Shown piece after piece: positions 63,238 to 64,000 of a DNA stretch of 64,000 nucleotides (the stretch's first letter is position 1; every line of letters starts with the position of its first letter). The stretch is from positions 1,364,001 through 1,428,000 of the forward strand of contig NZ_CP014595.1 in NCBI RefSeq assembly GCF_001687105.1, read 5' to 3'. A model generated the notes under the pieces. That model was not told where the DNA came from. It did not search any database and saw only the letters and a program-made list of their open reading frames with translations. A program made the translations under genes and the position numbers. This stretch comes from Salipiger sp. CCB-MM3. GTDB taxonomy: Bacteria; Pseudomonadota; Alphaproteobacteria; Rhodobacterales; Rhodobacteraceae.

Positions 63238-64000
63238 TCAGGGATGCACCCAGGCGATCACCGCGCTGACGGTGAGGATGCTGGCGGCTGTGGAAATCAG
63301 GATCGCCGCCGAGACCCGCTGCGGCGCGATGCCGTAATGCTGGGCGAGGATAAAGACATTGCCCGCCACCGGTAGCGCCGAGGCCGAGACCATCACCGCC
63401 GCCTGATAGGGGGTGACCGGAAAGACGAAATAGGCCGCCAGCGCCACAAAGCCCGGATGCAGCACCAGCTTGCAAAAGCTGATCCAGCCCGCCACCGCCA
63501 GCCGCTCGGCGCTCTTGGTGGCCAGCGAGGCCCCGATGGCGAACAGGGCACCCGGCGTAGCGGCATTGCCCAGCGTGGTGAGGAAGGATTCCACCGGCGC
63601 GGGCATCGGCAGGCCGCTGGCCGAGACCGCCAGCCCCGCCACGATCGACACGATCATCGGGTTGTTGATTAGCCCGCGCGCCACCGTGCCCAGCAAGGCC
63701 GGCGACAGCCCGCCGCCGCGCGCCCCCGACACGAGGATCACCAGCAGCGAAGAGAACACGATCAGATCGACCGACAGCATCAGGATGATCGGGCCCACCG
63801 CCTCTTGGCCCAGCAGCACCGCCAGCATCGGCACGCCGAGAAAGCCGGTGTTGCCGATCGAGGCCGATTGCGCCTCGATCGCGGTGGTCTGCACGTCCTG
63901 CCGCCGCAGGAATCCCGCCACGGTCGCCACCGAATAGACCGCCGCCGTGCCCAGCAGATAGGCCGACGCGACATTGGGATCGAAGATCTCGGAGAACGAC
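63238..64000 (-). CDS. AEC-family (auxin efflux carrier-like) transporter, 5' end cut by window
   Basis: The frame is open to the window edge, giving the C-terminal 254 residues. It contains seven or so hydrophobic segments, the IGNTGFLGVPMLAVLLG and MVSASALPVAGNVFILAQHYG blocks, and ends SAAILISTAASILTVSAVIAWVHP, all typical of AEC permeases, which move malonate, malate or similar acids in bacteria. The N-terminal segments lie outside. It is 87 bases upstream of fghA on the same strand. Confidence 0.88.
   Translation of the reverse strand, partial: SFSEIFDPNVASAYLLGTAAVYSVATVAGFLRRQDVQTTAIEAQSASIGNTGFLGVPMLAVLLGQEAVGPIILMLSVDLIVFSSLLVILVSGARGGGLSPALLGTVARGLINNPMIVSIVAGLAVSASGLPMPAPVESFLTTLGNAATPGALFAIGASLATKSAERLAVAGWISFCKLVLHPGFVALAAYFVFPVTPYQAAVMVSASALPVAGNVFILAQHYGIAPQRVSAAILISTAASILTVSAVIAWVHP

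Noticed and set aside
1..64000. tRNA, rRNA, CRISPR arrays
   Set aside because: No cloverleaf with GGTTCGAAT-type T-arm and no regularly spaced repeats of 25-40 bases were recognised by eye; a tRNAscan-SE or CRISPR finder run would be needed to exclude them fully.

Overview
The window is GC-rich, densely packed chromosomal DNA from an alphaproteobacterium, almost certainly a member of the Rhodobacteraceae/Roseobacter group. The evidence is gene content and protein style: several small families largely confined to that group (DUF6455, DUF1467, a DUF6478-like protein, Hint-domain proteins), TRAP and HAAT transporters, a long-linker FtsK, and the gpmI-envC-ctpA and accD-folC linkages. Genus is not determined. 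No rRNA, tRNA, CRISPR array, prophage or replication origin was recognised. About 63 protein genes are called; the first (aminotransferase-fold) and last (AEC transporter) are cut by the window edges.

Layout. 1-2.9 kb: ribF, a YcgN-like Cys-cluster protein and threonine aldolase, overlapping or abutting. 2.9-13 kb: hspQ, a small lytic-transglycosylase lipoprotein, lolA, ftsK, a DapC-like aminotransferase, a DASS-type anion transporter and dapE. The two Dap genes would provide consecutive lysine/peptidoglycan precursor steps. 13-18 kb: a Hint-domain protein, RNase R and an MltB-type lytic transglycosylase. 18-23 kb: a minus-strand run gpmI-envC-ctpA-rppH-secreted protein (glycolysis, septal hydrolase activation, periplasmic proteolysis, RNA 5'-end processing). 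23-26 kb: a TRAP transporter dctPQM. 26-32 kb: three tandem four-cysteine DUF6455 paralogues, an M48 protease lipoprotein, nitroreductase/CysZ-like pair, methylmalonyl-CoA epimerase, a receiver-domain protein and a hemerythrin.

32.2-35.3 kb is the accessory part. An IS3-family element sits inside the transcription terminator of the hemerythrin gene and is flanked by a perfect 94-bp direct duplication. Next comes a type II restriction-modification pair: an MT-A70 adenine methyltransferase converging on a BglII/BstYI-family endonuclease, with the endonuclease gene placed directly behind aspS and its ribosome binding site inside aspS. A palindromic, MITE-like repeat lies between the two; a second copy follows carB, and the two copies differ by compensatory changes in their 21-bp terminal arms.

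35-48 kb: aspS, cyclopropane fatty acid synthase, carB, and a branched-chain/hydrophobic amino acid ABC transporter livJ-H-M-G-F with a strong hairpin after livJ. 47-50 kb: a molybdate locus modE-modA-modB-modC with a clear Mo-box-like palindrome before modA. 50-64 kb: an FCD-type regulator, an EamA exporter, conserved hypotheticals, a CPBP protease, accD-folC, an unassigned structured small RNA with its own promoter and terminator (57.5-57.8 kb), zapE, an MFS transporter, and a minus-strand group of alpha/beta hydrolase, HAD hydrolase, DUF188 protein and S-formylglutathione hydrolase.

Most of the window is ordinary core genome. The items most worth following are the unassigned RNA, the paired palindromic repeats, the IS with its 94-bp duplication, the restriction endonuclease coupled to aspS, and the DUF6455 trio.
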